Below, piece after piece: positions 25,801 through 40,800 of a stretch of DNA of 64,000 nt. Both the position numbers and the translations under genes were made by a program. Every line of letters begins with the position of its first letter. Within the stretch, counting starts at the first letter, position 1. Under the pieces are notes generated by a model. The model ran no database searches. It saw only the letters and a list, made by a program, of their open reading frames with translations, and was not told the origin of the DNA. This DNA comes from Trileptium ribeirensis. Taxonomy: Eukaryota; Nematoda; Enoplea; Enoplida; Thoracostomopsidae. The stretch covers positions 59,992 to 123,991 of the forward strand of contig JASANE010029219.1 in NCBI GenBank assembly GCA_030248225.1, read 5' to 3'.

Positions 25801-28800
25801 ACGCATGAACACGGAAGACGACAGGAGACAGGGCGAAAGTGTTTAATCTACGCTCCATGCGTTGTAAGCACATTGAATTTGACACATGTATACACAAGGG
25901 CGTATAGGGGAAGATATTTTTGCTCTGTGTGTCCAAAAAACGACATATTGGTCGATAAATAAACATTATTACGTTCCTCAACATCTTTAAAGTTACAGAA
26001 ACGCAATAGTGCCATCGCAATGCATTAAGTTTAACGTAATAGTTATTTTTAATACATTTTCAATCCACTATACCTTGAATTCTTCTTTCATGTGTTTTAC
26101 TATATATAAGTTTCGAAGCCCAGTTTCCGGTTCCGATTTAAATGAACGGTTCCGGTTGCTGGTTCCGGTAAATTTCGGTTCCGGTTATTCCCTGATATAT
26201 AACTATCGCACCACATTTACACCGATTCGTTTCGTTGATTGTGGCCATAAAGGCACATATCTGTAATTCCAATGTATTTTCCATGCTATTTTCATGATAA
26301 TTGTTATATTTTGTTACACCTTGGATGTTCATAATGGTTAAGGTGTATATGTCCATGAGTAATCTATTCTTGATTAGGTTGATTTTTAGAGAGGAATTAG
26401 CGGTTTTGCGCATAGAAAATTAGTGCTTTTTATAGGTAGAAACGTTCGGGTTTGGCGAGCGTTTGCCATACCTGGCAGCGAGTAAGCAGGACGGTACGAT
26501 TCTGCGAACGCACCGAGGTATAGGAAAAGCCCTACTCCGTGTGGTAGGACCGCGAAATTCGCCCCCAATTTTTGGTAGAAAAGAGTGCCGTGGCGAAAAC
26601 ACGTCACGACCGTCCTCACGAACGAGGACCACAAAATATTGGCTGTCGCCCTATAGCGAACAGCAAAGCGACAAAATTTCTGAAATCTATAAGTAAAACT
26701 AGCAGATATTAAATTTACCTATGTTGAAAAGTAAGAAATACACTGATAAATTGTAACGACAAAAATATTATCAGCTACCAGTGTTCAATTTGCTGGCTAA
26801 GTTAGCTGATAAAACTTGTCAATCCCGAATACTCGGAATTGAAGTTTGCGGCTCCGGCCCAAAACTCCGGAACAGTTACGAAATAGCAAATTTCAACATT
26901 TTTAATAGAGAATTCTACTGTCTTTAATGAGTCCGGTCCCGTGGATATCCGATCAGGATCCACGGACTTATTAGGAAATAATTATGTAAATACAGCCGAT
27001 AAATCACAATTAATTAAATAACATAGCAAATAATCGACACAAATATATACTGTACATCGTTGGATTCCTTGGATCCGAGGCTTTCATTTGAGCCCAGAAC
27101 GGACCCGCTGTGCCCACTTTTTGGTACCCTTTTACGTGAAAATCGCTGAAATTATGCCCCGAAAGGCGTGTAATCCATTATTCGATTCCGCTCACTAAAT
27201 CCGACAAATATATATCCTCGCCTCATAAAAAGGGAACCCGAACCCGCGTAAAACACTTTATATAATCATTTATCAAATTTATGATGGGCTCGCCCGAGAG
27301 CCCACTTCCCCTTTTTGTCGTCCAAAAATGGACCTGTTACATGATGCTCGGATGGACACACTGAGCCCGACTCCGAGACTCGTTAGGCACTTTGGCTATC
27401 ACTGAGAGAATAAGACCCTCTTTTTACATGCTTTATAATTGTTTGTTTACTTAAACAGCGTCTCTTTCGTCGAAAGCTGCTTCTAAGTGTATAAGTGTAT
27501 ATATCAGATTATATGAAATAAATATATACTTATATAAATTTAATAATGGTTTTATATAAATTTCAAATTTTATTTAATCGCTGGATGTGGATGCCCAGAG
27601 TTTGTGCTTATAATTTGTTATAAACACCGGGTTAAACTTTGTTTTATATTTATTAAGTAAATAAGCTTAGTTTAAACTTTTATATAAAGTATGGAGGTCT
27701 CTTATCAGTAAGTTTGATACCAGTTTTACATAAAATTTATAGTTTTCTATTAAAGTTAGCTTAACTCACTCTGGACAACCGAATTTTAAGCTCCTGAGTA
27801 AATAAGCTTGACCTTTCAAGCTTAATATAAAGTTTACATAAAATAAATTTGAAAATTTTAATTATAAAGTGCTACAAACCCTGTGGAAAGTATAGGAGTT
27901 TAGTTTACTTGTAAAATAACGGTCACATCTGGGACCGAAATAAATTAAGAAGCTATGGATTCCACAGAGAATATTGTTATATGAATTTAGAAAACAACCG
28001 CCTAATATAAAGTTTAGTGGAAATTTATAAAAGCTTGATATAAAACGGCAATAAATCATTTAAATTGCCTATAAAATTGATCTGAAATTTATATAAATTC
28101 TTGCTGATAAGAAAGTTTGCATTTAAGCTTAAAAGTTGGGGTCAACTCGTTCTAAAAGTGCTGATAAAGATAATTAAAATTTTAATGCCCCCATAAATCA
28201 ATTTTATTGCTGCGAATTAGGCTATCTATGCGGCAACGATCAAACTAGCGAGCTTCAGCTTGACTTCGGCAGCACATAGTGCGGTCGGTTGGTAGACCGG
28301 CTCTGCTGCTTACTAGTTTACTTAATATGGCTTTCTTGGTAGTTTAACTTTCTTTGGCTTTATTGCTCTTGGTATTGATGATGGATGGACGAGCGATGGA
28401 CGTCGAACGATCGGATTCGAGTATGTCAGTGTTGGACAGGGAGGCTTAATTTAGTAACTAAGTATCGCTGACGTTAGATAGGATAAGCCAGGAGCGTAGT
28501 TGATGTCTGATAGGATTGAGAGTTGGTATTGACTAGCCATAATGTTAAGCCTCTAAGGACTCCCTGTCCGTACTTGTATTTACATGATAGCTTAGAACGT
28601 CCTAGCTTGTCCCGCAGATCCATAGCCATTGTTGGCCGTTGCTAATAATTCATTCGAAGTCGAAGTCCTGCTGAACCTCCCACGGTCAATGAGTTAAGGC
28701 ATAAATAAACGCGACACCCGCGATATAGATTTATTTTGCAAGATTCCGTGAGTAGAGTTAATAGTAGAAACGTTTAAATAAAACTTTCCTCAATGAATAT

Positions 28801-31800
28801 TCGAAATGATTTCCGTACCATCATTGGCCTTGTTTGCTGAATTAAAATTTGATTAGGCAGTACCGTTACTGAGATACATTAGACAATACACTTTATGAAA
28901 ATATATCGTTACAAAATCGTGATCGGAAGAATCACTAATAGTTACTCGTCACCGATAAAATTTGGCTGGCACACTGTTCCTTATAGCGATTTTGCTTCGA
29001 TTTCGGCGATGACTCCGACATACACAATTGTTATCCATCCGATTTCTGATAGCGTACTATTCCATTGGCATACACTCATGTCTGTATGCGATTTTGGCTT
29101 ATCAATAAATACTCAATCAAAACCCAACTGTGTCCATGTGTTTTACTGACCATAGTAGCGATACGTACTAAAGGGGTTTGAAATAACACCTATCGACGAC
29201 CCACGACCAGCTTTGACATGCAGAAGAAGCAAGCCTTAACGTGACTCGCCGATTTCTATTTGTATTGTTATTATTATTGAGTACGATTGGTGCGACCTAA
29301 GAAAAGAAAAATTTACCCGATAACAAACTTTCGGTGAACGTGCAAATAAGAAACCACGCGATCCGACGTTAAACGTCTAGGGGTTTGTCGGACCCTAGCG
29401 GGGGACACTGGCTAAATAAATTAATCGTTCAGGAAAGTAGAAAATCAATCAATACGAATACTTAACACACTTCCAGGTGAAACGATGATAGGGAATAATG
29501 GTATGGTCTCTTTGGCCTGAGAGCAGGTACGGAGCCAACCTCCCTAGGGACCACAAAGCTAGTACTGCTTACGCGCGCAAAACGTCCGGCAGGATCAGAA
29601 CATCCTGTGAAGCGCTCCTGCGGCTTACTAAACTCCGTACTCTCTTGGGACCGACCCGAAAAGAAAAAGAAAACATTTAAACCCCTTAGGTCCGCCCTCG
29701 AGGTTACGATACCCGGGGTCGTATATGGGCATTACGTTTTTAAAGTGCTTAATGCAGCAGCGTCACACCGATCTGTTACAGTTAAATAAAACACAGTATT
29801 AATGAGAGTGTTGTTTGTTGGATGTGAAGAATGCATGCAGGCTGATGTACCCGATGAAACACGCTGGTTTTTAACAGTTCATTGGGTACGTCGTCACCCT
29901 AGCAATATGCTGAATGGGACTATATAAACACTAAATTTCGGTAACAAAATTGTGGAATTTTGTCAATTTCAATTTTTAAATTAGTTTTGCGTGGGGGCTC
30001 TATTGAGTCAACAGATTTTTCGGATAGGTGACTATGATGAATGCAATCGTACATACGTTTGGAAACATAATTCGACAATTACTAGAACCCTAAATCGTAA
30101 ATTTTTTCTTAAAATTACGTTATATGCACTTACGACTGGTTCTTAGAAGCTGAATCTTGAACCTGAATTAGGCGGTGAACCCAGATTAGCCAAGCTTGTT
30201 TGTCTTCCCATGCGAATTACTGTTTTTAACCAATTTTCCACGGGGTGAAATATACGATATTACTTCGTGTTGTTCCCTCTCGGGTATATGAACATTAACT
30301 GAACGATACAATCGGCAGCAATTGTTTGTTGCAGTATACTAAGCAAGAACCGTTGGGCAATCATAGCTGATAAATTCAAGACTTAGGGTACCTATTTCAA
30401 AAATTACAAATATACTATTGTTTTATTGACTAGGCGTTATCCCTCTGTGCTTTAGCAGAGATTAAGAAGACTGTTGGCTAATTAAAGAGCGAACAGGGGT
30501 ATCAGAGTGAACGCAGACAGAAAAGATTTTGTTTGTATGTTACATAAATAGCATCTAGAATATTGCGGCATGTGCGGTTTAGTTTGTTAGCTAATATTAA
30601 CAAAGAAATCGAAAAATTATATTACAAATTTCGCTAGGCAGATACCCAAAAGTAGTGAAGTCGGACTTCGATTTTGGCAAAAATTGGCGGAAACCGGCAT
30701 TCCGGTTGCTACATGACAAATATACAAGTATAGTACAGTTATGTTGGATTTTAAATGACCAAACAACTGTATTTAATGCACCGAGAAATCTGTACAGACC
30801 ATTTATAACGAAAAGTCTGTTGTAAATGCACTGAAAACCCACATGACTTAAAACAGACAATATATCGGGAAATCGGGTTCGCCGATCGTAACACATTTGA
30901 AACCCCGAAAAAGTATGTTATAGTCAAACTGGAATCTAGATAACAATACCACTGTATTCAACGTGTTTGATAACCAAATAGATACCCATTTGACAAAAAC
31001 AATATTTCTTGCAAAGCGTCGATAGACCATATTCGAGCCCAGAGACGTCACGCAAAAAGTGTTGTTCAACAAAGGATGTAAAATGTAAATCACGATAAGT
31101 TGATGCGACATCAAGATACTATCCATTTCTCTATCGCACGCCGATGGCGCAAATGTGGGCTGTGAAACATCAGTTCCCGTATGAGATTTGTCAGAAACCC
31201 CAGTTTTTGGTTATTTTGATCAGTATAACGCGTGAATGCACCATCAATGTAAATATTCGCTGTCTAGAAGCTGAATGTTGCGAAACAATATGGTATCTAA
31301 AAGGTAAGCGGATTTTTGTTTAGTTTTAGCGTGAGAATGTTAAAAATATTTATGGATTTCAAATTAAAATAAGTCTATAAACAGGAGACTGTCCACTAAC
31401 CCTAGTGAATGTATCTTCGTAATCCTCGTTATCCGACACGTCATCTAGCTCCTGATCAGATGGTTCATCCAGCTCGGACTGCATAAACCAAGGCGCGTCA
31501 GCGTCTGTATTAAATGGGTTTCCGTCGCCTAAGATGGTCGAAATAAGTATATTGCTAACGAAAAGTAGTTTATACAATAGCTTGTGAAAACAAAATCACT
31601 GCAGCCAATGCGTTTTCATATAACTTGGAACAAGTTGCAAATGTAAGAAATATAAGCTACTTCTTGTGAGTCACCTAATAGGTTTACAAATGGCGATAAT
31701 AATGCGAACGTATTTATCTGCTGCACGATGCACCACAAAATATCGAAACATTCTACTGAATAAAAATATACTTGCGAAAGCACGAATAACGGTTTATAGT

Positions 31801-34800
31801 GCTTTGCACAAAGGAACGTTGCCAATGTATTAATACAAGTAGCTTGCGTGACACGTGATGATTACAACACTGGAGACAAATTTCACAGTACGCAAAGAAC
31901 TAGGAATTCAAGCCAACCAACCCAGGCATAGTTTTTTAAGAACAACTTTGTTATCGTTATTGAGATCGTTTACCATAACTGTATTGTTGCCTTGTTTCCT
32001 ATCATGCTTCCAGAATTACAACAAGCGTGTGAGCTTTTACGATCGCAAAAATGTGAACCGTTACACCAACGTTTACAGCGCGTGTCTAATTTCACATATG
32101 ACTAGCAACCATAGCTACTCTATTTTCATAATATTATACACTGCCGACTGTTTCTAATGTATCATTGGTGCAGGTTACAAAGGTTATCCGAGATCAATGT
32201 GTTCTATATCGCGTTATCTTGCGTTTTCGGACAATACGTAAACTGATTTTCCCATGGGGGAAGGGTATTTCGGTATCCTCCAGGTATTTTTTCTCTCCAC
32301 AATTCAGCCCCCCGACGGATTTTTCTGCAGAACCAAAAAATATGCCAATTTTTCCCTTTGGAACTAAAAAATCCCTAAATTTTCGCCATACGGTCTAAAA
32401 CACTATAACTGCCGTCAATTTATAGTGTTTCGCTATATAATGTGCATTGTTATTGAATATTTACGGTTAATCGACCATTTCTACTATTTCCAGTCCCCCA
32501 TTTCTATCTGGAGGAAGCCGAATTTGCCGCCCCCAGATGTCCCCATTTCTATCTGGGAGCCCCCGGGTTCGGTTCCCCCCAGATACTTTGGAGCCAGTTT
32601 TTGAAATCCAAGTAAATCTTTTAGCTTTGATGTTTTCTGAAATTTGCGGTAAGTGCTGTACGGCACAGTAACGGTGCCTTTACAATAATACATATGTTCA
32701 TTGGTACTGTATCCTAGTTTTGCAATATCGTGTAACACTTGTGATCTCTCCACGGTGGAAATTATCACTCAGGATTTTCAAGCTCGCCACATGATTTTTG
32801 CGGTCCCCATGTAAATCTTAAGCTTCCTCCAGCATTTTTATATTTTGTGGTGCCATCAAAAACAATCGTGCTTGCAAAAAATTGCTACAATTACTTTCAT
32901 TTCTAAGATTTTTAGTTGTTAACATTTTGCTTTTTCAAAAAGTTAACACAATTACTTTCACTCGACTACTCGGAACAAAAGCCAAAGTAACAGAAAGTGC
33001 GGACTGATAAAAGACGCAGTTTTCAGCTGCTAAATAATATATGCATATGATGCAACAAATGGGACATGCATATAATAAAGACATAAAACACAATAAAACG
33101 TATTTATTGAAGATGCTTAGATAAAAGGGAGGTCCCCGTTCAATGCAAACTATTTTCATCTTGCAAAAGGGCCAGCTGTAAATGTGCATTCTACAGGTAT
33201 ATACTATGTTGATAAGAACACCTCCTTCTACATTAACAGCGACCTTTGTAATAATAGAAAAGAAAACTATATTGTTCGATATATATCATGATTTCGTCAA
33301 AAAATTTACAGCGGAGAGATATTTCGCTAAATGCACTTTAACACATATAAATTACGTGGCTATACCCCAAGGTTCTCGCCCCCATTAGTTTTTGGAGGTG
33401 ATGTTAGATGCCAGGATGCCAGCACTCAATCAGATAAAAGCAAGAATAGCAGTCATCGGTGACTTATATTTTTGCCAATATCTATTTGCAGAGAGTGTGG
33501 CTAATCTGTGCCAATGAACTATATGAAATATGAACGGTCTAAATCTCTTTAGGTCACAGTGTACATCTCTTCTGCCATTTTCAACACATAGTGAACAGAA
33601 GCAACCATGTATTTCTTCCTTCAATACCCAAAACAACAGAACTCTCGAAATGTAAAAATTACAACGTTCAAAAAACCAAATTCGAGCGTCAGATTTTGCA
33701 ACGTAGAACCTACATATTGCCCTACTAGATGCTAACCACATAAAGTTGCTTTCAGCAACTATGTGAAACACTGATAACCTATACATATTCCAATAAAACA
33801 AACTAGTATAATTAAATCTAAAAATGCTAAAATTTAGTTTTGTTTCTGAAATTTAGAATTTTAAACCCTATAGCATGCTACAAAAGACTAACACATCCAA
33901 TGTAGGTTTAAATACTGATACAAAAATGCCTACTGGATTAAATATCGCTACATACCCATCGTTTATTCGGCAACAAACATGAAATTGTAACTTAGTTAGG
34001 ATTTGAAAAATTGCACTTTTTGGGGTAATTTTTAGCTTTACCTTATATTTTGAAACGCGAGTTAGACAAAGCAATATAGCAACGTTGTAGTGCTACATAA
34101 AGTGACGATTCTGAGGTGTTGATTTCTTAATTGAAGTTGTGAACTTAAAGAGCAAAATGTTTCTGGCAACGCCTTACCCGTGGCTGAAAATTGAAAGTTA
34201 TAGGTGGTATCCGTTGTCATAGCGCTACAACCAGGTCAGTCTCTAATAACTCTATCGAGATTGCATAACGTAGTGAAGCATATGTACATTTACGCATGCA
34301 CAGCCAATCAGCTGTCATAGCATACGCCGCAGGTACTAACCAGAATTTCGGTTCCGGCCAAAATCGTGTTCCGGTTGCGGTTCCGGCGAAAGGCAAAAAC
34401 CATACCGGAACCGGAATTCCGGTTTAAAAATTTTGTTTGAATTTTTCAACATTTTTGCTTCATCTGTGACCCAGATATATGCAATAAATACAAAATGTTC
34501 AAGTTCTAATACGATCAAACAAAAGAGAAGATTAATTCCGTAAAATTGCTGCGTGAAACGTAAGTAGGGCAAGTGATTTCAGTACGAATTTTTCATCTTA
34601 ACCCTGCAGGAGTTTGTTAACAAAACAAAGGCAGCTCGACGATTGTAGCAGCTATTTTACACATTCAGAAGTTTGCGAGGTATGCTAAAATTAAACCCGT
34701 ATAACTCGATAACAGAGTATGGAATTATTTAGAAGTGTTTAGTTGTACGCTTGGCTAACTGAAGACACCAGCCAGTGCGCTTGTAAACTTTGTAAGTCAG

Positions 34801-37800
34801 TCTACATTGAACTAATGTAACATATCTGCAACGCAGCCAGAACCTGCGTTCTTGGCAATGAGCTGTATTTATTGAAACTGTGGGAACAGTATAACAGTTT
34901 GTCTCATTTATTACATTCTGATCGGAAAGTTATCATCATTATCATCTAGCTGACGGGCACTAGTCCAACGGTAGCCTAAACAATGTCTCTATCCACTGAT
35001 CAGAAAATTATATAGTATACCTTCCTTTATTTTCCTTTAGAACCATATATAGCAATAACTTCAAGTCGCCTACAGAATAACATGTAACAAATGTATGTGT
35101 AATAAAGGGAGGCGATTGGATACGTAGCCAAACAGTTTACGCTTCATACAAGCATGTTTATTTCTAACGTCATTCAGTCTAGCGCAATTTACACAAGGCT
35201 GTATAGTGAAAAGCATTTTTTGCTGTGGGGGTTCAAAAACAATATATTCACCGACAAATAAACATTATTAGATTCCTCAATCTCGTCAAAGTTCCATAGA
35301 GGCAATAACACCATCGCAATTCATCAAGTTTAATGTAAAAGTTATTTTTAATAAATTTTAAATCCACTGTACCTTCATTTCTTTCTTCATACGTTATACT
35401 ATATATAAGTTTCGAAGACCAGGTTCCGGTTCCAGTTTAAATATGTACCTTCTTCCACCAAAGGTACTGGCAAATCCAAATGTGATGAGTTGTTCATCGA
35501 GGAATGAAGCACAGTTCCGAAACCAGTACCGAAATTGGAGGAGACTTCAGCCTCGTTAAGACGAGGCCAGATCGATTGAAAATAAATTACAACAATCGAT
35601 TAGATTACAGGAAGACAGTCAGACGAGTGCAACCTTTGTTTGAATGATGACAATGAGGGCGCATTGACCACGTGCATTGGGAGTGAATTCCAGAGCCTAA
35701 CGACGCGCTGAGAGAAAAACGTTCGCCGCAACTCAAGCCTTGGAGCTTCAATCGTTTCGAGCTTGAAATTATGACCCCTCGTGATGCCAAAGCCTCGTGT
35801 GAAGAGCTTTGAAATCGGAAGATCGACACCGCCATGGAACATCTTATAAACGAATATGAGGTCGCTCCTAGTTCGTCGAGTTTGGAGGGATTGAATTCCG
35901 AAAAAACGAAGTCTGTCTGCATAGCTCCAGTGGCGAACAGCCGGCACGAGTTTCGTTGCCAGACGTTGCACTCGCTCAATTGTTTGTACATCGCGATCCA
36001 GACACGGGAACCACGCCGTCACTGCGTATTCCACATGGGGACGCACAAGAGCGCGATAAAGCTGCAGCCAAATCGGTTTGGTCCAACGCAGAATTGTTCG
36101 CCGCAGCAGGTGAACAACACGAATCGCCCTGGCAGCCACCATCCAGCAGTGCTCCGAAAACTTCAAGTTGCTGCACATAATGATCCCAAGATCTTTCTCT
36201 TGGTCCGTTGGATGCAGTAGATTGTCATCAAGAGAATACACGACTCGCGGATTGTCGTGTCCGCAGTGCATAATCGCACTTTTATCGTCGTTAATAGATA
36301 GACACCAATTGGAACAGTAAGCAGACAGCCCGTCTAGATCGCGCTGCATCGCGTCAAACGATGAATCTGGCATGCGCCTGATGATTCTTCTGGCCAGACG
36401 GAGATCATCGGCGAACTTGTAAACTGACCCGGAAACGTAGTCATCGAGGTCACCAACGAACATGAGAAACAGGAGAGGACCAAGGACCGACCCTTGGGGA
36501 ACCCCGCTGGTAACGGTGGTCCAAGACGATGACGCACCATTTACGCGGACGAATTGTCGCCGGCCGACCAAGTAGCTACGAAACCATGTTAGCAGAGTAC
36601 CTCGTATTCCATACAATTCGAGCTTCCAAAGAAGCGCTTCATGGTTGACGCAGTCAAAAGCCTTTCGAAAATCCACGTATGCTACATCAACCCAATCGCC
36701 ATCATCGAGACACTTGGTGACAAAGTTAAGATAGTCCAGCAATTGAGTAGTCGTAGAACGTTTTGATATGAAACCGTGTTGGGTAGCGTAAATCAAACCA
36801 TGACGAGATAAATAGTCAATCAACTTATCGCGCACAAGCGTCTCTAGAACTTTGCTGACCGACGACGTCAGACTAATCGGTCTGTAGTTGTCACACTTTG
36901 ACCGGTCACCACGATTTTTGAAGATAGGCACAACCTTAGCCACCTTCCAATCTCTGGGAAACACACCGGAGGCAATAGACGAGTTGAAAAGCGATGACAG
37001 ACGGGCAGCAATAACAGACCTGGTATTTATCAAAAGCTTGTTGTTCAGCTCATCTACGCCGGGAGATGCATCATTCTTCAGCCGATTAAGAGCAAGCTCA
37101 ACATCCGCGGGGCTAAAGGACATGGTTGACAGACTGTGATCGGTTTTCGGCAGCCCATCAATTCTTGCAAACGCGGCAGTGTTGAAAACAGATGCAACGT
37201 GAACGCCGAAAAGATCGCAGACTTCTTGAGGAGACTGTGCGAAGGAGTCATCTTCGCGCCTCATGTGGCCGATGTCCGGGCGCGCAGACTGTCGACTCAA
37301 TGCGTATTTGAATAAGGACTTACGTTCGACATCAATGTTCGCGGCGAGTTTATGCTCATACATCCTGATCGATTCATCAACGTGAAAAGCTGCCTGAGCA
37401 GAGGCTTCCGAAAATCTATCAAATGACGAAGCAGTACCCCTACGCTTATAACGACGAAACGCATTATGTTTACGCCTCAGCGCACGCCACGCGGCACCAT
37501 TATGAACGGTTCCGGTTATTTTCTGATAAGTCGATATGCTATATGTGGATATCACACAATATTGTAAAAGCTAGAACAAAACTAACACCGGCAATAAGTT
37601 CCTCATGCCAGAAAACCCGCAAGTCTAAGCTATCAGCCTCCCAGGACGTCACAATAACATTGGGAATTTTGGGTCGATGAACCATGGTTGGGCCATACCC
37701 CCGTACCCATGGGTAGCAGAACAAAATCAACACCAGTTTCCCATGCCCGAAAACCCACAAATAAAACTTTTCAGCCGTCCAGGACGTCTGAACAAATTTT

Positions 37801-40800
37801 CGAATTTTGGAACGAGGAACCACGTGGGTGCCATACCTCTAACCCCATGAACCGGAGCCTTAATCGCAAAACAAAAAAAGAGGCATCGGCATTTATCATT
37901 TTACTATGAAATAAAACCAACCAGAGAGAGAAATAGAAAGTTAAGATAAAACCTTGCTTCCGTGAAGGGAACTAAAATGAGGTAAAAACCAGCATTTTGC
38001 CCTCTGAATTTTGGGTCGATGAACCACAAGGGTGCAATACCTCCAACCCCATAACTCCAGAACCGGAGCATTAATCGAAAAAACAAAAATCAACATTTAT
38101 CATTTCACTATGATTAAATAAAACAAGCCAAAGAAAAAATTCGAATGTTAAGATAAAAATAACCTTGCTTCCGTGAAGGGTACTAAAATGGGGTAACAAC
38201 ACTCATTTTGACCTCTGACCCAGAATCAAGGGGGGCCATGCATTCGTACCCATGGAACCATAGGTCGCAGAGTAAAACTAACACCGGCAATGAATTTACC
38301 AAACCAGAAAACCCTGAAGTGAAACTATTCAGCCGCCCAGGGCGTCAGAACAAGTTTTCTAATGTTGGGTCGAAGAACCACGAGGGTGCGAGACCTCAAA
38401 CCCTATAACGCTAGAACCTGAGCCTTAATCCAGAAACAAAAAAAGAAGCGTAGACATTTATCATATTATCGTGAAATAAAGCCAACCAGAGAAAAAAATT
38501 CGAAAGATGAAAATAACCTTGCTTCCGGGAAGGGTACTAAAACGGAGTAAATGGTACAAAAAGCCCAATTTTGACCCCTGACCCCGGAATGTACACGGTA
38601 AATCGACGCAGGTTCGGATGAGCCCAAGTTCATGAAAATAGGTATAGTGGTTCCCAAGTTATGGCCGATCACACACACAGAATTTATAAGATTTCACCCC
38701 TGCAACACACATCTCCACTACGTTTCACTACGTTCTGATAAGATAAGTTGTGCAGAAAGATACAGGTTCAAGCGATTTAAAATATATTCAGTAACCGGTC
38801 GGTTATGGAGATGTGAACGTTTGCGTGTATCACGGGTGTCATAGGTTCATTCTTACATACATAATCCTAGAATAAATGGAGATAATCGTAATAGAACATA
38901 ATATGCAGCTACATTTAGCTTCACTAGCTCTATAATATTAGCACTATATATATATGATCTGCGTTTGTCGGTTACGGTGATCCTTTTTGTATTTTAGGAC
39001 TAATGGTTCCTTTTAAAAACCTTTTGTACCGTAGTCGTGCACTCAGGGGCTGTTTTGTGTAAAAGGTTCACATATCGTATTGTCTTAACTGCACCAGTTA
39101 AGATGCTGCCAAGAATTTTCTGAAGCGGGTTCTCCATTCGCTGAGAAAAATTTACCAGCTGGCATGAACTGGGCCCTATTTTGGAAACAGCGTGTACCAG
39201 GTTGAACCGAAGAGTTTCAAAATTCAAAAACTAACAATACTAAATTTTGGTTGTAAAGAAAAATCCTACATCGTTAAGAAATGATCTCAGAAACAGAAAA
39301 CATGTGTTGAGCTTTGAAACAATTTATCAACTAAAATTTTGACATAATTTAGTTGAATTTTAACACCAGAAAGGTATTTTCGCAAAAAAATACGCTTTTA
39401 TGTCAACTAGAGTGTTGTTACATGAGGGTTGTAGCAAAAAAATTCGCCAGGAGAATATAAAGTTTTGTCTGAGAAGGGGGCATGGGTGGGGATAATCGTC
39501 CCGTGTCAGAGGGCTCTGGAAATAAGACAGGTGACGCCCATCTCCACTTTAGAGATGTCAGTCCTTATTTGACTTACTTATCCATTTGACATACTTATAC
39601 ACCGGAACGTACGTGGAATCCGGTTTCGCCCTAACAATAGAGGAAAAATAGAGAATTCAACCTTTCGGCTAAACAATTCCGCGAGATGGTCATAGACATG
39701 GGTATGTTTGCCACAAGAATGAATTTAAAAACTTTTCGGTTCTTAATTTATAGAAAGAGTAAGAATTGTTCGTTGGTACTCAGAATTCGAATACATACCT
39801 TCTGTAGGCAGCCTCATGAATCGAGGATCATTAGGAATATGAAGCGGAATAGAATTTTTCTTTTTCTTCCACGGTCTCGCAGGATACCAATACATCACGC
39901 CGTCGTCTCCATCACCATTTCTTCTCTCACGCCGCGACCGCCATAGATTAGCAGTATTCTAAAGATAGTACGTATTTATAATGATATTGCAAAATGATTT
40001 AAACCCCACAACCCATAATTTTACTGAGATCCAGAGACTTATTACGGACCTTTAAGTTGCCATTCGGTGGAACGTGGAGACGACAACCCCTGCATAGCCG
40101 ACTGCGACCTGTAGGAGGTGAGAACATAGGCTTTAGAACCTAGCAGCAGCAGAATCTGTCTTTAATATCCCAACATAGCTTAGTGGCACTGATTTGGAAA
40201 AGCTGGGGTCGACGTTTAAAAGCCCGTTTCTAAAATAACAGCTATAAATATGATCAATGCTGGCTCCTTAACAAGGAACGCGATTCACTGTTTTGTAGAT
40301 ACAGTACATAACTTTAACATATGCTAATTTATAATATTTAAAAGGCAGTAATTTAATATATAAAAACAAATTTGCTTAAGCTGCGGTGCCGCTATCAAGT
40401 AAGAAAAACTACGATTTAAGCACTTCCAAGCAACCCACACTTTGCCATGTAAATCAGAAACAAGTTCTATTTGAGAACACACCACAGGCTCTGTTAACGG
40501 GACAAATAATGATTAATCATTTACCTAGCTGCTGTGTGGATAATATAAAATTAAGATGAACAATCCTACACGATTCAGGTTAGCAAACCCTCCATGAGTA
40601 CTTGTGCTACTTGCATGATGCAACGGAATTTGTAGAGCTTAATTTTCGTTTTTGACCAACTGTCGCAAACATATAAAAAATTTCAGACAACAAAAACACG
40701 TCGTTTGCTGTACCCCAAAATGCAGTTACTAAAATTACTTTTATAAATATATAAAATATTTTACCTGTGCCAACCCTGTTTGCGAATCAACAAACGGGAG

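Noticed and set aside
33430..33801. 123-codon minus frame with several Cys and His
   Set aside because: Cys/His spacing does not fit a C2H2 or other zinc finger, and there is no homologous neighbour or splice support.
35834..36220. 128-codon plus frame over the LINE
   Set aside because: Antisense shadow of the reverse transcriptase frame.
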